From Bacillus sp. FJAT-49711 (GTDB taxonomy: Bacteria > Bacillota > Bacilli > Bacillales > Bacillaceae_C), in contig NZ_JAGYPL010000001.1 of assembly GCF_018343715.1 (NCBI RefSeq), forward strand, positions 1,422,167-1,486,166: 64,000 nt of DNA. The letters are read 5' to 3'. The notes under the pieces are model-generated. The model made no database searches, was not told the origin of the DNA, and was given only the letters and a program-made list of their open reading frames with translations. Shown piece after piece: positions 63,656 through 64,000 of the stretch. Numbering within the stretch: the first letter of the stretch is position 1; every line of letters starts with the position of its first letter. A program made the position numbers and the translations under genes.

Positions 63656-63787
63656 AAAAAATCGTCCTTCCTAAATGTTGGTGTGGTAACTTTCATTTTA
63701 CAAGAAGTGACGATTTTTTTGTACCTATTTTTAATAACGGAAGGCACTGTTCTGAGAGGTTGTTGCTTTTAAAACCAACACTGTTTG

Positions 63788-63918
63788 AAGGTTGATTGGA
63801 GCGAAAGTGCGAGACTCCTGCGGGATGTGCGGACAGGTGAGACCCCACAGGCGTTTGCGCCGAGGAGGCTCACCGCCCGCCCCGCGGAAAGCGAGCAACT
63901 GTAGCGGAAATCAACCTT
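63788..63918. repeat. dispersed Bacillaceae repeat
   Basis: A 131-base element bounded by perfect inverted repeats AAGGTTGATT/AATCAACCTT. The inside has GAGACTCCTGCGGGATGTGC and GCCGAGGAGGCTCACCGCCC, which is locally GC-rich. This is a repeat I recognise from many Bacillaceae intergenic regions. The last 40 bases of the window (from 63973) hold GGCAGTCCTCAGAAGTCA, which may be one arm of another element's end. Confidence 0.75.
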
Positions 63919-64000
63919 TACGCACTACTTGATAAAAAGCAACAAAGTATGTGAGAAAAGCCTAACGAAAAAAGGCAGTCCTCAGAAGTCATTTTTCATG

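Larger units (their letters stand above)
61876..63725 (-). mobile_element. IS1182-family insertion sequence
   Basis: The left end reads GGGGCTGTCTAATAAGTCCC at 61876, the usual IS1182-type terminal sequence. The transposase fills nearly all of the element. I could not find the matching inverted end on the right (TTATTAGACAGCCCC), so the right boundary, given as about 63725, is uncertain. Confidence 0.7.

Overview
The window looks like chromosomal DNA of a low-GC Gram-positive member of the Bacillaceae. Ribosome binding sites are strong and purine-rich, GTG and TTG starts are common, and several genes match Bacillus subtilis proteins I recognise: comK, the IDEAL-domain gene yhzC, yhfN, lplJ, yhfI, yhfH, fosB, azlC/azlD, a mapB-like methionine aminopeptidase and a Sco/YpmQ-like protein. 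Almost all genes are on the minus strand. I had no database access; names rest on motifs and remembered family sequences.

Layout. 1-606 is the edge of a TVP38/TMEM64 membrane protein. 814-5042 is a sugar operon (Gfo/Idh dehydrogenase, sugar-phosphate isomerase/epimerase-like TIM barrel, GH3 glycosidase). 5417-21104 is a catabolic island: two tandem CocE-type hydrolases, ScoB, ScoA, thiolase, an AtuA small-domain protein, a type-B carboxylesterase, an Lpl/Ytc-type ABC importer (two permeases, one lipoprotein), AtuA, an esterase, and a divergent LysR regulator. The AtuA module is duplicated across this island. An intact small subunit with only the last codons of atuA lies at 11.5-11.9 kb, and a full atuA followed by a dead small subunit lies at 17.2-18.9 kb. 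The carboxylesterase and transporter sit between these direct repeats, which suggests a pre-existing acyl-CoA operon was split. 21.3-22.7 kb is a gene graveyard (LacI-family and GH78 pseudogenes), followed by an intact GH78 alpha-L-rhamnosidase and an S9 peptidase.

28.5-34.6 kb is a self-contained nucleoside salvage operon: LacI-type repressor, nucleoside hydrolase, a complete ECF transporter (S, T, A, A') and ribokinase. It reads from one promoter with a catabolite (cre) site between -35 and -10 and a double LacI-type operator just downstream. 34.7-41.5 kb holds conserved Bacillus genes (comK, yhzC, yhfN, azlCD, an enoyl-CoA hydratase, lplJ, yhfI, yhfH).

41.5-61.9 kb is an accessory-type stretch of small genes: six GNAT acetyltransferases, FosB, three methyltransferase-like proteins, NUDIX, ASCH, DUF1801, DUF4003, DUF2264 and DUF4349 proteins, an AraC/GyrI regulator, methionine aminopeptidase, a MazG-like protein, a 14-TM drug exporter and a Sco lipoprotein. 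It also carries a Ser/Thr-kinase-like gene interrupted by a single in-frame TAA. A complete group II intron of the class C type sits directly behind a transcription terminator (56.57-58.46 kb). The window ends with an IS1182-family insertion sequence and a dispersed Bacillaceae repeat.
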